NCBI RefSeq assembly: GCF_014805625.2
Contig: NW_023998414.1
Coordinates: forward strand, 4,861,067-4,925,066
Source of the DNA: Glossina fuscipes
Taxonomy: Eukaryota; Arthropoda; Insecta; Diptera; Glossinidae
Reading direction: 5' to 3'
Length of the DNA: 64,000 bases
Below, one piece after another: positions 62,280 to 64,000 of the stretch. Position 1 is the first letter of the stretch. The number at the start of each line of letters is the position of its first letter. The notes below the pieces were generated by a model. That model had not been told where the DNA came from. It saw nothing but the letters and a program-made list of their open reading frames with translations, and did no database searches. The translations under genes and the position numbers were made by a program.

Positions 62280-62520
62280 CAATATCTTGTGCGATTTGGG
62301 TTTGTGCGGATGTATGCAACACTCGAAAAGACTTGAGATGGTCCCACCTTTTATTATACTGATCGATTCAGAATCACTTTCAGAATCAATCTAAAGTTGT
62401 CTGTCTGTCTGTCTGTCTTGTTTTCTTATCTTCTGTTGGGTACACTAATGTGTTCTCGGCAAAGATCGAACGGATTCGATCACATTTTCGATCATTTCCC
62501 ATGTAGTGCGCTATTTTGAA
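62280..62520 (+). repeat. Dispersed repeat A, copy 3
   Basis: Blocks GTGCGGATGTATGCAACACT, CACCTTTTATTATACTGATC, GATTCAGAATCACTTTCAGA and five GTCT/TGTC units, then GGGTACACTAATGTGTTCTC and GAACGGATTCGATCACATTT, in the same order as the 21.2 and 53.7 kb copies. It lacks the internal GGTCAATCTGCAGATCGCAA block, so it carries a small deletion. Confidence 0.6.
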
Positions 62521-63146
62521 AATCTGCTATATAAGAGTGCTGTAGGGTATTTTAGCGCATACAGCTTTACAATCTTTGCGCCATTCTTCGCATTTGGGGC
62601 TTGCTTCTCAATTTGTTTTCATCTAATATTACGTTCTTTGCGAAGATGTCTTCTTATTTTCCTATATCTTATTCTCTTTTCACGTTTAACGCGTCAATTC
62701 GTATTCGTATCAATGTTTACAACACCTTGCCGAGATTTAAATATTCTGTTATCTCTGAAGAAAATTTTCCTTAAGCATATTATCTGCTCCACTCGTTTTG
62801 CATCACATGCTTACATAAGTAAAGAACTTACAATGTATTTTATTCACTGCCAATTGGCACTGTTTGCCTAAATGATTTGGATACTGGGTGTATCTCTCAG
62901 ATAGGCCAATATGCCCTTATCGACGACATCATCAAGATCTCTCAGATGCGTTTTATGTATATATGTATATTTTTTATTTGATTAAATTGATTCGTGTATC
63001 GTAGATAAGTTGTTTCTCTTATCTCGTAAGTGAGAGTTGTCGCGATATTAATAAGTTATTAAATGTAAATCGAAACCGGGAAACCGGAAGGGCTATCACA
63101 TTCGAAAGCATGTCAGCTTATTATCAGCCGACTGGCAACTTCGATC

Positions 63147-63225
63147 ATGGCAGACAGGCTGCAAGGGAGTGTCACTAGCATTTCCTCTTTTCTTTTTTGG
63201 GTTGAGCCGTCGTGCCGAGGAGAAC
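63147..63225 (+). other. Candidate plus-strand first coding exon
   Basis: ATG at 63147 opens 26 codons (MADRLQGSVTSISSFLFWVE, then PSCRGE) that end one base into a codon at a perfect donor C|GTAAGTAT at 63225/63226. The stretch is less AT-rich than its surroundings. No downstream exon was located before the right edge, and the peptide is not recognised. It may begin a gene that runs off the window, or be chance. Confidence 0.25.
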
Positions 63226-64000
63226 GTAAGTATTTATGTGTGGAAATTCGGTTGACTGATACACGCCAGGAGCCGTGAAGTTTTGCGTGTTTGATGAGGA
63301 CTGACAGACGAAGCTGCAGAGCTGAGATGTGCGCCTGTAGAAACGTACGATCTGACTAGGGTCAGAATTAAGTTTGGAGTATTACCCATTAGTCTATATA
63401 TGTATTAACGTAGTCATCGTATTGTTTGAACCGCATGAATCACTGGCCACGGATTATAGAAATTGGTTTTAGTTCTAGGTGCACATTCCTTTCAAATATT
63501 AAATTTGGCAAAATAAAGCCTAATTTTGAGCTATTGCAAGGCGAGGCACTAACCTGAGCAAGTAGCAAAAATTTAAAGAAAATATCCCTCTAACAGCAAT
63601 GCTCATTACCCTCAGTACAAATGGACATATTAAGGCTCGTTCTAAGTGTACCAAGCCGTGACGCTCGATCCAAATATTGTCGACCATGCTAGTAATATAG
63701 CGACAGCGACTAAAGAATGTGAACGGTTGTCGTTAAGCTGAGTAAAGCGTTGCGGTTGCCCAGGATAGGTGCATGTGCAGCAGCACTGACAATGGCGAGA
63801 CCAAATTGATAGTTCATGAAACTATACATAATACATGTGATAAGATATGTAAATATGTGGGATGAAATAAACGCTTACATTTCTTTTTATCTGTCAGCCT
63901 TTTCAGGCTAAATCAGAGAAGATTTACCCGCTAAACGTTAGTCTGCTATTTGATACTTGCACGACAATAAGAAAGCACGGCTTAGCCCACAACATTTGCA

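Noticed and set aside
62506..62871. 121-codon plus-strand open frame rich in Phe/Leu, like a membrane protein
   Set aside because: It starts within repeat A, has no conserved motif, and hydrophobic codons are expected from T-rich DNA.

Overview
The window looks like nuclear DNA from a higher fly (Diptera, Schizophora). It is AT-rich and full of homopolymer runs and TA, CA, GA and ATT microsatellites. It carries decayed mariner/Tc-type transposase remnants and a dispersed repeat of a kind I remember from other fly genomes, and its genes have spliceosomal introns with GTAAGT-type donors. Three conserved animal genes can be supported, and I assembled their exon structures by hand from splice signals, reading phase and remembered family conservation. 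The species cannot be named from the sequence alone.

Layout. (1) Positions 1-825, plus strand: the C-terminal and main part of BORCS5, a lysosome-positioning BORC subunit; its reading frame runs off the left edge. (2) Positions 2808-4637, plus strand: a complete four-exon AIP homologue (FKBP-like domain plus TPR co-chaperone, the equivalent of Drosophila CG1847), 316 codons before the stop. (3) From 15389 down to 7083, minus strand: the seven core coding exons of parcas (pcs), the fly SH3BP5-type Rab11 exchange factor, 595 codons. AIP and pcs are convergent and share the 4.6-7.0 kb gap.

Everything from 15.4 kb to the right edge (about 48 kb) shows no conserved coding sequence. I explain most of it as one giant 5' intron of pcs. 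A well-formed 24-nt exon at 55327-55350 on the minus strand joins in phase to the exon that starts at 15389, which implies an intron of about 39.9 kb. Inside it are a strong lone splice donor near 26.5 kb (a possible alternative first exon), two TATA-bearing GC-richer patches (44.4-44.8 kb and 49.9 kb), a possible plus-strand first coding exon at 63.15 kb, scattered transposase remnants, and at least seven or eight copies or pieces of dispersed repeats.

The genes are unrelated housekeeping and membrane-trafficking loci; nothing suggests an operon, a gene cluster or horizontally acquired machinery. I found no CRISPR array, no convincing tRNA or rRNA, and no intact transposon. The most informative observations are about pcs transcript structure: a microexon, a 57-nt in-frame cassette candidate, a retainable last intron with a simple repeat, and possible alternative promoters.
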